The notes beneath the pieces are model-generated. The model made no database searches, had not been told where the DNA came from, and was given only the letters and a program-made list of their open reading frames with translations. From contig JALENY010000032.1 of assembly GCA_022767285.1 (NCBI GenBank), forward strand, positions 37,388-101,387: DNA of 64,000 nt, written 5' to 3'. The position numbers were made by a program, and so were the translations under genes. Source of the DNA: Lachnospiraceae bacterium. GTDB taxonomy: Bacteria > Bacillota > Clostridia > Lachnospirales > Lachnospiraceae. Below, one piece after another: positions 20,921 to 28,729 of this stretch (position 1 is the stretch's first letter; every line of letters starts with the position of its first letter).

Positions 20921-21913
20921 TTAAACACTTTGCCTTTCAATCAGATGGTGCGGCACATACTCTATGTAATTCACCGTTTCTCCGTTCTGCATCTTTATGG
21001 CAAGCTCGGTCGCCTTATACCCCATCGCTTTAAAATCCTGACAAACCGTTGTGAGTGTCGGCTTAATATAAGCGCCCACCTGGACACCGTCAATGCCGGA
21101 AACCGCTATATCCTGCGGTATTTTTTTTCCCATGTCTTTCAAAGCCCGTATCACACCGATTGCCATAAGATCCGATGCTGCAAGAATTGCATCCAGGCCT
21201 TTCCGTTCCTGCACCAGAATTTTTGTTTCCTCATATGCCCGTTCTTCAAAGAAATCCGCATATCGCACACTTTTCTGCGGAAGTTCCAGACCAACTGCCC
21301 GCATAGCCCGGATAAAAGCAGTCTCACGCACACGGCTGATATCCGAGTCAAAAGAACCGTTTATCATGCCGATATTTCGTTTCCCTTTTTTGTAAAAAAG
21401 GCGGACAATTTCTTCAATTGCCTGGTCGTTGTTTGTGGCAACAGTAACCGGTGTTTTGTCCACATCGATTCCCACACACGGAATATCCATAGTATCAAGT
21501 TCTCTATAATATTCATCTGTGGATTTCAGCCCATATAAGACGATGCCCCCGACATTTTTTTCCTTGCACAGCATCTTCAGCGATTTGTGTTTTTGCTTTT
21601 CCATGTTTGTAAAGAGCACCATCAGCTCATATCCCATCTTATCGCAGCAGGACTGTGCACCTTTGAGCAGGCGGAAAATAATGTTGCCGTTCATATCCGT
21701 CTCTTTTACGTCAGAAAACAGCAGCGCAATCACCTTTGACTGTTTTAATGCCAAATTTCTGGCCGATGAATTTGGTGTATATTTTAACTCCGCGCACACT
21801 CCCAGAATCCGTTCTTTTGTCACCGGACTCACATCACTGTAATTATTCAGAGCTCTCGAAACCGTAGTGATACTCACGCCCGCCGCTTTCGCCACATCTT
21901 TAATTGATGCCAT
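20921..21913 (-). CDS. LacI-family transcriptional regulator of the ycj-like locus
   Basis: 330 aa. The N-terminal helix-turn-helix (SIKDVAKAAGVSITTVSRALNN) is canonical, followed by a periplasmic-binding-protein-like effector domain. It lies between the two arms of the locus, like ycjW in E. coli, and operators of the LacI type lie in its own upstream region (21966) and before both arms, implying autoregulation and control of the whole regulon. The ATG follows AGGAGG. The inducer is probably a glycoside or its keto derivative. Confidence 0.93.
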   Translation of the reverse strand: MASIKDVAKAAGVSITTVSRALNNYSDVSPVTKERILGVCAELKYTPNSSARNLALKQSKVIALLFSDVKETDMNGNIIFRLLKGAQSCCDKMGYELMVLFTNMEKQKHKSLKMLCKEKNVGGIVLYGLKSTDEYYRELDTMDIPCVGIDVDKTPVTVATNNDQAIEEIVRLFYKKGKRNIGMINGSFDSDISRVRETAFIRAMRAVGLELPQKSVRYADFFEERAYEETKILVQERKGLDAILAASDLMAIGVIRALKDMGKKIPQDIAVSGIDGVQVGAYIKPTLTTVCQDFKAMGYKATELAIKMQNGETVNYIEYVPHHLIERQSV

Positions 21914-21965
21914 AGCTCTCCTCCTAAAATAAGTATTTCACGTACAAATTCGTCAAACGCTTTAC

Positions 21966-21979
21966 CGAAAACGTTTTGC
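21966..21979. promoter_or_regulatory. LacI-type operator upstream of the regulator gene
   Basis: CGAAAACGTTTTGC, 53 bases before the regulator's ATG. The core AAAACGTTTT is a perfect palindrome and is the same as at 20697 and 22182. Confidence 0.7.
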
Positions 21980-22175
21980 ATTTAGCTATTCCCTATAAAT
22001 AAAATATAAACCAAAATGAATTTGTTTTCAATCATTTTATCAGTCTCTGAGCGACGAAAAATGATAATTTGTGAAAGTTTATATGGATTTATAAGCAAAC
22101 ACATCTGACTTTTCATTGGTTGGACAGATTTGTCCTATTCTCCCTCTCTCTACTAAAATTATCGCTAAATACCTC

Positions 22176-22204
22176 TTGACGAAAACGTTTTTGTAATTTA
22201 TAAC
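22176..22204 (+). promoter_or_regulatory. Promoter with embedded LacI operator for the kinase/UroD/pgmB arm
   Basis: TTGACG (22176-22181), 17-base spacer, TATAAC (22199-22204): close to the sigma-A consensus. The operator CGAAAACGTTTTTG (22180-22193) overlaps the -35 and fills the spacer, so binding should exclude RNA polymerase. Transcription would start near 22211, leaving a leader of about 250 bases. Confidence 0.8.
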
Positions 22205-22253
22205 TAAATAAAAGCAACCTACAGTTATTATGGCAAGTAACATAATGATGCCA

Positions 22254-22434
22254 GGGTCAAAAGGTCATGATTTTCATGCTTGCATGAAAAATCATGACTT
22301 TGGGACCCGCTAAACATGAGAAAGCAGCCATTTTTCAAAGAAAAATGAGCGGATTTCGAATGTTTTTCGGATTTTGGGAGCGCAAAGCGCAGAAAAATCC
22401 AAAGGCATCATGGGGTCAAATGCTTTTGACCCCA
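22254..22434. repeat. Array of four hairpins in the leader of the plus-strand arm
   Basis: Four inverted repeats follow one another: a long one from GGGTC at 22254 to GACCC at 22308 with internal TCATGATTTT/AAAATCATGA arms; CATTTTTC-AAA-GAAAAATG (22329-22347); GGATTTT..GCGC-AAA-GCGC..AAAATCC (22370-22400); and TGGGGTCAAA-TGCT-TTTGACCCCA (22411-22434). The outer two both use GGGTCAAA-type ends. It may be a composite REP-like element or a structured regulatory leader. No coding frame runs through it. Confidence 0.65.
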
Positions 22435-22459
22435 ACATCACATAATAGGAGAATATCGC

Positions 22460-23392
22460 ATGAAAAGTGGAAAAATACTGATTCTAGGCAGTTCAAACAT
22501 GGATGTGGTTGTAGAGGTGGATCACATGCCCTCAGCAGGTGAAACCATTATGGCATCTTCAAAAGTTCTGATTCCGGGAGGAAAAGGTGCTAATCAGGCA
22601 TACGCTGCCGCTATTCTCGGCGGTGATGCCATCTTTCTCGGAATGATTGGGTCCGATGACGACGGAAAAGCTCTCATTGAAAATCTGAAAAATGTCGGCG
22701 TAGACACTTCACACATGGATGTGACCGGACTCCTGCCGAGTGGAAGTACGTTTTTAATGGTAAACAAAGAAGGAAATAATAGTATTATCGTCATTCCGGG
22801 AGCCAATACCCTCTGTACGGAGGACTATATCATGCGCCATGAACAGGCACTGTCCGATTGTGACATCTTCATGACTCAAATGGAAATACCGGAAACATGC
22901 GTACACAGCACAATCATCCGCGCAAAAAAAGCCGGAAAAATCACGATTTTGGATCCGGCACCCGCACCGGAATCCATACCAGACAAAGTGTTGAAAGCAG
23001 TGGATTATCTTACACCTAATGAAACAGAACTGGAACATTTGACCAATATACCTGCCAATAGTATAGAGGCCATAAAACGCGGTGCAAAGATTTTGCTGGA
23101 AAAAGGAGTCGGAAATGTACTGGTTACAATGGGAGCAAATGGATCTCTTCTGGTCAATTCCGAAGGGATCCGGCACTTCCCCTCACCAAAGGTGAACGCC
23201 GTGGACAGCACCGCAGCCGGAGATACCTTCAATGCTGCATTTGCCGTATCACTCAGCGAAGGAAACAGCGTAGAAGACAGTATTTCATTTGCAAGCCATG
23301 CAGCTGCTCTATCTGTCTGCAAAAAGGGGGCTCAGATATCTATCCCGACCCGGGAAGAAACAGAAACTTTTATCAATAAAATAAACTACTGA
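22460..23392 (+). CDS. PfkB-family carbohydrate kinase (ribokinase-like)
   Basis: 310 aa sugar kinase. It has the N-terminal ILGSSNMDVVVEVDHMP, the glycine motif GGKGANQA (about residues 41-48) and the catalytic signature DSTAAGDTFNAAFA with Asp near 253 as base. Both PfkB signatures are intact and the overall form is closest to ribokinase. First gene of the plus-strand arm, controlled by the operator at 22180. It is absent from E. coli ycj; together with the ADP-ribosylglycohydrolase it may salvage a ribosyl or other sugar. Start ATG has AGGAG 9 bases upstream. Confidence 0.92.
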   Translation: MKSGKILILGSSNMDVVVEVDHMPSAGETIMASSKVLIPGGKGANQAYAAAILGGDAIFLGMIGSDDDGKALIENLKNVGVDTSHMDVTGLLPSGSTFLMVNKEGNNSIIVIPGANTLCTEDYIMRHEQALSDCDIFMTQMEIPETCVHSTIIRAKKAGKITILDPAPAPESIPDKVLKAVDYLTPNETELEHLTNIPANSIEAIKRGAKILLEKGVGNVLVTMGANGSLLVNSEGIRHFPSPKVNAVDSTAAGDTFNAAFAVSLSEGNSVEDSISFASHAAALSVCKKGAQISIPTREETETFINKINY

Positions 23393-23418
23393 TTTTATAT
23401 TTAAGGAGGCGTAAAAGA

Positions 23419-24540
23419 ATGACGAATCGGCAACGTTTAAAAGCAGTTTTACATTATGAGAGCTATGACCGTATCCCTGTTGTAAGCTTCGGTTTCTGGA
23501 CGGAAACCCTTCAGAAATGGTGCCAGGAGGGGCACATTCCCAAAGATCAGGTATATGACCGTCCCATGGCTGATGGAGAATATGAACAGATCAACCGGAC
23601 TCTGGGCTTCGATTTTAACTGGCACTCACTGATCGGCCTTCCTATGGGACTTCTGGATCCTGTTTTTGAAGAGACTGTACTGGAAAAATATCCGGACGGG
23701 AAACAAAAAATCCGCAACAAAGAAGGTTCCATCGTTATCGTTTCCCCAAATATTGTATCTATTCCAAAGGAGGTAGGCCATACACTGGTTGACCGGAAAA
23801 GCTGGGAAGAACACTATATTCCACGTCTTTCTTACGGGAAAGAGGCACTGGATCTCAACATGTACGAATCTCTTAAAAAAGAAAATGAGACACGCGAAGA
23901 ACCTCTGGGCATTTTCTGCGGTTCTCTTCTGGGACGCTTGCGAAACTGGTTGGGTCTAATGGATTTCAGCTTCTTGTGGTATGATGACCCAGAATTATTT
24001 ACAGACATCGTAAACACCATCGGCGATACGATGTATCGTCAGACGAAAAATATTCTGGAAACCGGTGTGCAATTTGATTTTGCCCATTTCTGGGAAGATG
24101 TCTGCGGCAACGATGGGCCCTTGGTACTTCCGGAAGTTGTTCGGGATGTGGCCGGACCGCATTATAAAAAAATCACGAACCTGCTAAAAGAATACAATAT
24201 CGATATTGTATCCCTGGACTGTGACGGATGCATTGACCAATTGGTCCCGATCTGGCTGGAGAACGGTGTAAACACCATGTTCCCCATTGAAGTCGGCCGC
24301 TGGAACGCAAGCATAGGTCCCTGGAGAGAAAAATACGGAAAATCTCTGCTTGGTGTAGGAGGCATGAATAAAAAGGTATTTGCACAGGATTATGCTGCCA
24401 TCGACAAAGAAATCGAACGCATGAAGCCGTTTATTGAAATGGGCGGATTCATCCCCTGTCCGGATCATAGGATTGCGCCAGATGCAAAATGGGAAAATGT
24501 TCAGTATTACTGTGATAAAATGCATGAACTGAATTTTTAA
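23419..24540 (+). CDS. UroD-superfamily protein 1
   Basis: 373 aa TIM-barrel protein of the uroporphyrinogen decarboxylase/methyltransferase superfamily. It starts MTNRQRLKAVLHYESYDRIP, the usual opening of the non-haem branch. The C-terminal half has SLDCDGCIDQLVPIWLENG and a PCPDHRIAPD segment, where Cys, Asp and His are candidates for zinc binding as in MtaA/MtbA-type methyltransferases. True UroD active-site arrangement is not evident and no haem genes are near. No corrinoid protein is encoded in the window. Function unknown; the operon suggests a role in glycoside breakdown. Confidence 0.85.
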   Translation: MTNRQRLKAVLHYESYDRIPVVSFGFWTETLQKWCQEGHIPKDQVYDRPMADGEYEQINRTLGFDFNWHSLIGLPMGLLDPVFEETVLEKYPDGKQKIRNKEGSIVIVSPNIVSIPKEVGHTLVDRKSWEEHYIPRLSYGKEALDLNMYESLKKENETREEPLGIFCGSLLGRLRNWLGLMDFSFLWYDDPELFTDIVNTIGDTMYRQTKNILETGVQFDFAHFWEDVCGNDGPLVLPEVVRDVAGPHYKKITNLLKEYNIDIVSLDCDGCIDQLVPIWLENGVNTMFPIEVGRWNASIGPWREKYGKSLLGVGGMNKKVFAQDYAAIDKEIERMKPFIEMGGFIPCPDHRIAPDAKWENVQYYCDKMHELNF

Positions 24541-24550
24541 TCCGCATTTT

Positions 24551-24564
24551 CGAAAACCTTTTCG
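24551..24564. promoter_or_regulatory. Weak LacI-operator-like sequence inside the plus arm
   Basis: CGAAAACCTTTTCG, identical in both half-sites to the locus consensus but with a central CC in place of the usual CG. It lies between the first UroD-like gene and pgmB. It may be a weak or decayed operator. Confidence 0.35.
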
Positions 24565-24611
24565 CAAAATACTATATCAAGCCCCAAATATGGATTCAAA
24601 AGGAGATCATT

Positions 24612-25253
24612 ATGCAAAAAATCAAAGCAGCACTTTTCGATTTAGACGGCGTGCTTGTTGACACCGCAAAATATCATTATTTGGCCTGGAAACGCCTGGC
24701 CCGGGAACTGGGATTTGAATTTACAAAGGAAGACAATGAAGCATTAAAAGGTGTCAGCAGAATGAAGTCTCTGGATATTCTTTTATCCGTAGGCGGACTT
24801 ACTTTTGACGAAGAGACAAAAAAGCAGCTTGCCACGAAAAAAAATGCCTGGTACGTTGAATATCTGGAAGGTATCGATGAGAGCGAATTACTCAAAAACG
24901 TAGAGAACACACTGAAACATCTTCGCGCATGCGGCATCCGCACTGCCATCGGATCTGCCAGCAAAAATACCCCTCTCATTCTGAAAAAGACCGGGCTGGA
25001 TCAATATTTTGACGCAGTTGTGGACGGAAATGACGTATCAAAAGCCAAACCGGATCCCGAAGTCTTCCTTCTTGGGGCACAAAGATTAGGCTGTGCTCCC
25101 AAAGAATGCATGGTTTTTGAAGATTCTCTTGCGGGAATCCAGGCAGCAAACACCGCCGGTATGTTCAGTATATATCTCGGAAGTACCGATGCAGGTTCAA
25201 ACGCGGACATGGTCATTCGTGATATGACTGAATTTCATTTTCCGTTTGAGTAA
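24612..25253 (+). CDS. pgmB: Beta-phosphoglucomutase (HAD superfamily; YcjU-like)
   Basis: 213 aa. The HAD motif FDLDGVLVDT gives nucleophile Asp10 and Asp12; GVSRMKSLDILL matches the beta-PGM cap domain, SASKNTP is motif II and FEDSLAGIQAA motif IV. It converts beta-glucose 1-phosphate to glucose 6-phosphate and so links directly to the inverting GH65 phosphorylase of the other arm. In E. coli the counterpart ycjU follows ycjT. Start follows AAAGGAG. Confidence 0.93.
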   Translation: MQKIKAALFDLDGVLVDTAKYHYLAWKRLARELGFEFTKEDNEALKGVSRMKSLDILLSVGGLTFDEETKKQLATKKNAWYVEYLEGIDESELLKNVENTLKHLRACGIRTAIGSASKNTPLILKKTGLDQYFDAVVDGNDVSKAKPDPEVFLLGAQRLGCAPKECMVFEDSLAGIQAANTAGMFSIYLGSTDAGSNADMVIRDMTEFHFPFE

Positions 25254-25345
25254 CGGCTATTAGAATCATACACCAGTATTGTATATAACCGGCAACACAC
25301 TTTACTCTTTGTGTACCAATTCTATCACAAAAGGAGGCTGTTTTT

Positions 25346-26371
25346 ATGAGCCCCAAGCAATCCGTCATAGATGCATTTTTACATAAAGAACACGATGTAA
25401 TCCCTTATCATTTCAATTTCACTCAGAGAGCTCTGGACCGTATGATCGAGTACACCAAAGATGTCGAAATTGAACGCAAATTAAAAATTAACACCTGCAT
25501 GAATTACATGCAGTATCAGGGGCGTCCAACCGAACTTGCCGATCACCCTGGATTCTTTCTGGACGAGTTCGGTGTCATCTGGAATCGAAGCGGAGTTGAC
25601 AAAGACATTGGCGTCATTGACCATCCCACTATCGAAGATCTGGAAGAAAGCGATTACCATCTTCCGCCTATGGACGAGGAAAAACTTCGCCGGGAATATG
25701 AGTTTCTCACGTCCCAAAACAAAGATAAATTTACCATGGCAGGTTTCGGACTTTTCTTTTTTGAGCGTTCCTGGAGCCTTATGAGTATGGAAAATCTTCT
25801 TGCAAACATGATTCTCTGTCCAAAAGAACTGGATGCCTTTCTGGACAAGCTTTGCGATTATTATATGTCTATGCTGGATATCGCACTGGAATATGATATT
25901 GATGGCGTCTACTTCGGTGATGACTGGGGCCAGCAAAGAGGTCTGATTATGGGGCCGAGCCACTGGCGCCGTTTTATTAAGCCACATATCAGCCGGTTAT
26001 ACAGCCGTGTCAAATCCGCCGGGAAATTCATCGTTCAGCATTCCTGCGGCGACTGCCTCGAAATCTTCCCTGATTTGATCGAAATGGGCCTTGATTGCTA
26101 TCAGACCTTCCAACCGGAAATCTATGATATTAAAAAGGTAAAAGAGACCTATGGTCAAGATCTTTCCTTCTGGGGCGGTATTTCTACTCAGCGGTGTCTG
26201 CCTTTTATGACACCGGAAGAAGTACAGCAGGAAACCATCCGCATTATGCGCACTATGAAACCAGGCGGCGGATATATTGCGGCTCCTACCCACGCCATGC
26301 CTTATGATATTCCATCGGAAAATATTCTGGCAATGGTTGATGTCTTCCAAAATCAGAATAAATATCTTTGA
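25346..26371 (+). CDS. UroD-superfamily protein 2
   Basis: 341 aa. Like the first UroD-like protein it lacks haem-pathway context. It has the motif VQHSCGDCLEIFPDLIEMG (about residues 231-249), where His-x-Cys is the zinc-ligand motif of the MtaA/MtbA/CmuA methyltransferase branch. Further conserved stretches are FWGGISTQRCLPF and PGGGYIAAPTH. Last gene of the plus-strand arm, ended by the hairpin at 26409. AAAGGAGG lies before the ATG. Methyl or other one-carbon transfer is a family-based guess only. Confidence 0.85.
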   Translation: MSPKQSVIDAFLHKEHDVIPYHFNFTQRALDRMIEYTKDVEIERKLKINTCMNYMQYQGRPTELADHPGFFLDEFGVIWNRSGVDKDIGVIDHPTIEDLEESDYHLPPMDEEKLRREYEFLTSQNKDKFTMAGFGLFFFERSWSLMSMENLLANMILCPKELDAFLDKLCDYYMSMLDIALEYDIDGVYFGDDWGQQRGLIMGPSHWRRFIKPHISRLYSRVKSAGKFIVQHSCGDCLEIFPDLIEMGLDCYQTFQPEIYDIKKVKETYGQDLSFWGGISTQRCLPFMTPEEVQQETIRIMRTMKPGGGYIAAPTHAMPYDIPSENILAMVDVFQNQNKYL

Positions 26372-26408
26372 GCATCTCAGGATTTTGAAAATCGCCACAA
26401 CTAAAAAG

Positions 26409-26460
26409 CCCCATAAGAATCAATGGTTGCAATAATATCAGCTATTGATTCTTAATGGGG
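26409..26460. terminator. Bidirectional stem-loop after the plus-strand arm
   Basis: CCCCATAAGAATCAAT (26409-26424) pairs with ATTGATTCTTAATGGGG (26444-26460), one bulge, 19-base loop. Preceded by AAAAA and followed by TATTGTATT, so it can end the plus-strand operon and the minus-strand remnant at 26468. Confidence 0.8.
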
Positions 26461-26467
26461 TATTGTA

Positions 26468-26710
26468 TTATACGGAACTTTCTAAAAATCTTTTCTGGTT
26501 TTCCACTATGTCTTCCGGCGGAAGCCGGAAACAGTCTCCTGTATTCTCAATCCATTTCTGCAATTTTGCACGAATTTTATTGCGCAATTCTCTGTAACGA
26601 TTATTATGTACCAGATTTACCCCTCCAATCGGTATCTCCTTAAGCCTCCCATCTTCCAAATACGGCCGCAAAACATTCCTCGGCAAAACCAAAAGTCCCA
26701 TGCCCTCCAT
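26468..26710 (-). pseudogene. Probable C-terminal remnant of a LysR-type regulator
   Basis: 80 codons: GMGLLVLPRNVLRPYLEDGRL then LKEIPIGGVNLVHNNRY resemble the end of the LysR effector-binding domain (G-x-G-hydrophobic-LP, then a hydrophobic strand and a terminal helix). The helix-turn-helix and about 220 upstream residues are missing, and no continuation is seen in any frame up to the neighbouring gene. The assignment rests on pattern resemblance. Confidence 0.5.
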
Positions 26711-26841
26711 GCATGGATTTTATTTTTTCATTTTATCATATTCATAATATTTTTACTATGGATATTATATTAACATAATAATTGTTTTATGGAATTGTGT
26801 TAGCCAAAATGGAGTCAAACTACAGAACGAGGTGTATTGGC

Positions 26842-27222
26842 ATGTTATTTTTTATCTTTTTTCTGATTTGTTTTCTGGCTTCCATCCTTGGTGCTATCTG
26901 CGGAATCGGAGGCGGTCCCATTAATCTGGTGGTTTTATTTTTCTTTTTCTCCATGGCCACAAAAGTTGCTGCGGAAAATTCTCTGTATATCATTTTCTTC
27001 TCGCAGATTACCAGCCTGATTTCATCCATTGTAACAAAAAGCATACCGGATTTTCCCGCCCCCCTGCTTGTGGTAATGATAGCCGGCGGAATTGTCGGGG
27101 GCATCTGCGGACGCAGTCTGAACAGAAGGCTGTCAGAAAAAACGGTCGACCGGCTGTTTCTCTTGTTAATGCTTGTCATCATCGGAATCAACATCTATAA
27201 TATTTACAGATTTACATATTAA
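26842..27222 (+). pseudogene. Half-length TauE/SafE family permease, probably truncated
   Basis: 126 aa, four membrane helices. The opening FLASILGAICGIGGGPINL is the glycine-rich motif that begins each half of TauE/SafE anion exporters, and ATKVAAENSLYIIFFSQ and GGIVGGICGRSLNRRL match the second half. Full-length members have about 250 residues, so the N-terminal half is missing. A GAGGTG site precedes the ATG, so it may still be translated. It diverges from the LysR-like remnant, a common regulator/transporter arrangement. Confidence 0.6.
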
Positions 27223-27371
27223 GAGAGAGTACAGATCGCATTCCTTTTCTCTCTGCGTAACAACAGTTTTCACTCAAGAGGCCAAAAGTTTACTATTTAT
27301 ACTATATGGATATAGAGCTTTTGACATTTTATCGGTATTCTTACCCAAACTATCATTTGAGGTGACCTATT

Positions 27372-28523
27372 ATGCCCCCAATCAGCGTCTTGATAAAACC
27401 GGCATCCAGTTTATGTAATATGTCCTGCGACTATTGCTTTTACTGCGACGAAGCTCAAAAGCGTTCCCGTGACTCTTTCGGCTTTATGACGGAACAGACT
27501 TTAAAAAATACCATACGAAAAACCATGCTGCGCGCGGAAGGCATGATTCAGTATGCATTTCAGGGCGGTGAACCCACACTGCGCGGCTTGGATTTTTTTA
27601 AAAAAGCTGTCGCTTATCAAAAGCAATATAACAAAAACCATATTCCGGTACATAACGCCCTTCAGACAAACGGTTATGCACTGACCGATGAATGGTGCCG
27701 CTTTTTCAAAGAAAATCATTTCCTGATCGGTTTATCCGTCGATGGTACGGAGGATATTCACAACTCGCTGCGCCATGGGAAAACTGCGGCAAAAGACATT
27801 CACACCCCTCTGCATCATTCTGAAAATGATACAAAAACATTTCAAAAGGTACTCCATTCCGCAAAACGGATGGATCAATATCAGGTGGACTACAATATAC
27901 TGACCGTCGTCACCCCGGCAGTAGCCCATAATATCGCAGATATTTATTCCTTTTACAAAAAACAGGGCTGGCACTATCAGCAATACATTGCCTGCCTTGA
28001 TCCCCTTGGCGAAAAGCGCGGCGTTCAGCCTTATTCCATATCCCCCGAACAGTACGGTCAGTTTTTGATCGACTTATTCAATCTCTGGTACAAAGACTAT
28101 AAGCACGGAAAACAGCCTTATATCCGGCAGTTTGAGAATTATGTAGGTCTTGCCGCCGGCTATATGGCAGAGTCCTGCGATCAACGGGGCGTCTGCGGCA
28201 TACAAAATGTGGTGGAAGCCGACGGCAGTGTCTACCCCTGCGATTTCTTCGCATTGGACCCATACAAACTGGGAAATTTTAATGAAAATCAAATGGAGCA
28301 GATTGATCAGAGACGTATAGAAATCGGCTTTATTCAACGGTCCCGCAAGCTGGATTCCCGGTGTATAGAATGCCCATATTACCAACTATGCCGGGGCGGA
28401 TGTCAGCGATGCCGGGATTTCGATCCCGAAACCGGTCTGTACTCCAATTATTTTTGCCCGGCATTTAAAATGTTTTTCGATGCATGCTATGCCCGGATTA
28501 CGGAAGTATCGCAAGTTCTTTAA
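27372..28523 (+). CDS. Radical SAM/SPASM protein, anaerobic sulfatase-maturase (anSME) type
   Basis: 383 aa. The radical SAM cluster motif CNMSCDYCFYCDE (CxxxCxxC, Cys15/19/22) is followed by YAFQGGEPTLRG and ALQTNGYAL, as in anSMEs that oxidise a Cys or Ser of sulfatases to formylglycine. The C-terminal SPASM region (CGIQNVVEADGSVYPCDFF and SRCIECPYYQLCRGGCQRCR) is complete. No sulfatase is encoded in the window, so its substrate is elsewhere or of another type. GAGGTG precedes the ATG. Confidence 0.88.
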   Translation: MPPISVLIKPASSLCNMSCDYCFYCDEAQKRSRDSFGFMTEQTLKNTIRKTMLRAEGMIQYAFQGGEPTLRGLDFFKKAVAYQKQYNKNHIPVHNALQTNGYALTDEWCRFFKENHFLIGLSVDGTEDIHNSLRHGKTAAKDIHTPLHHSENDTKTFQKVLHSAKRMDQYQVDYNILTVVTPAVAHNIADIYSFYKKQGWHYQQYIACLDPLGEKRGVQPYSISPEQYGQFLIDLFNLWYKDYKHGKQPYIRQFENYVGLAAGYMAESCDQRGVCGIQNVVEADGSVYPCDFFALDPYKLGNFNENQMEQIDQRRIEIGFIQRSRKLDSRCIECPYYQLCRGGCQRCRDFDPETGLYSNYFCPAFKMFFDACYARITEVSQVL

Positions 28524-28729
28524 CAGTCCAGGCAAATACGGTATATTCAGCCTGTATTTTATCATGAAGATCGCAGTGGCATTTATACATAAGATTACAA
28601 AAAAGATACAACTTTCGGGTATAATATATATTTGGATACTTAATGAATGCAAACCTTCGGCAATGCATGAATTCAGTGACCACGATATAATTATCTTTGG
28701 AATAAGATGCGCCGCGGGGGAGCGGCAGA

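Noticed and set aside
22180..22193. CcpA catabolite-repression (cre) site alone
   Set aside because: Cre sites look similar, but the repeated occurrence of nearly the same sequence around the local LacI gene makes that regulator the simpler explanation; dual use is still possible.
23419..24540. Haem biosynthesis uroporphyrinogen decarboxylase (hemE)
   Set aside because: The sequence fits the zinc-binding methyltransferase-like branch, and no haem genes are near; the same applies to 25346 and 32689.
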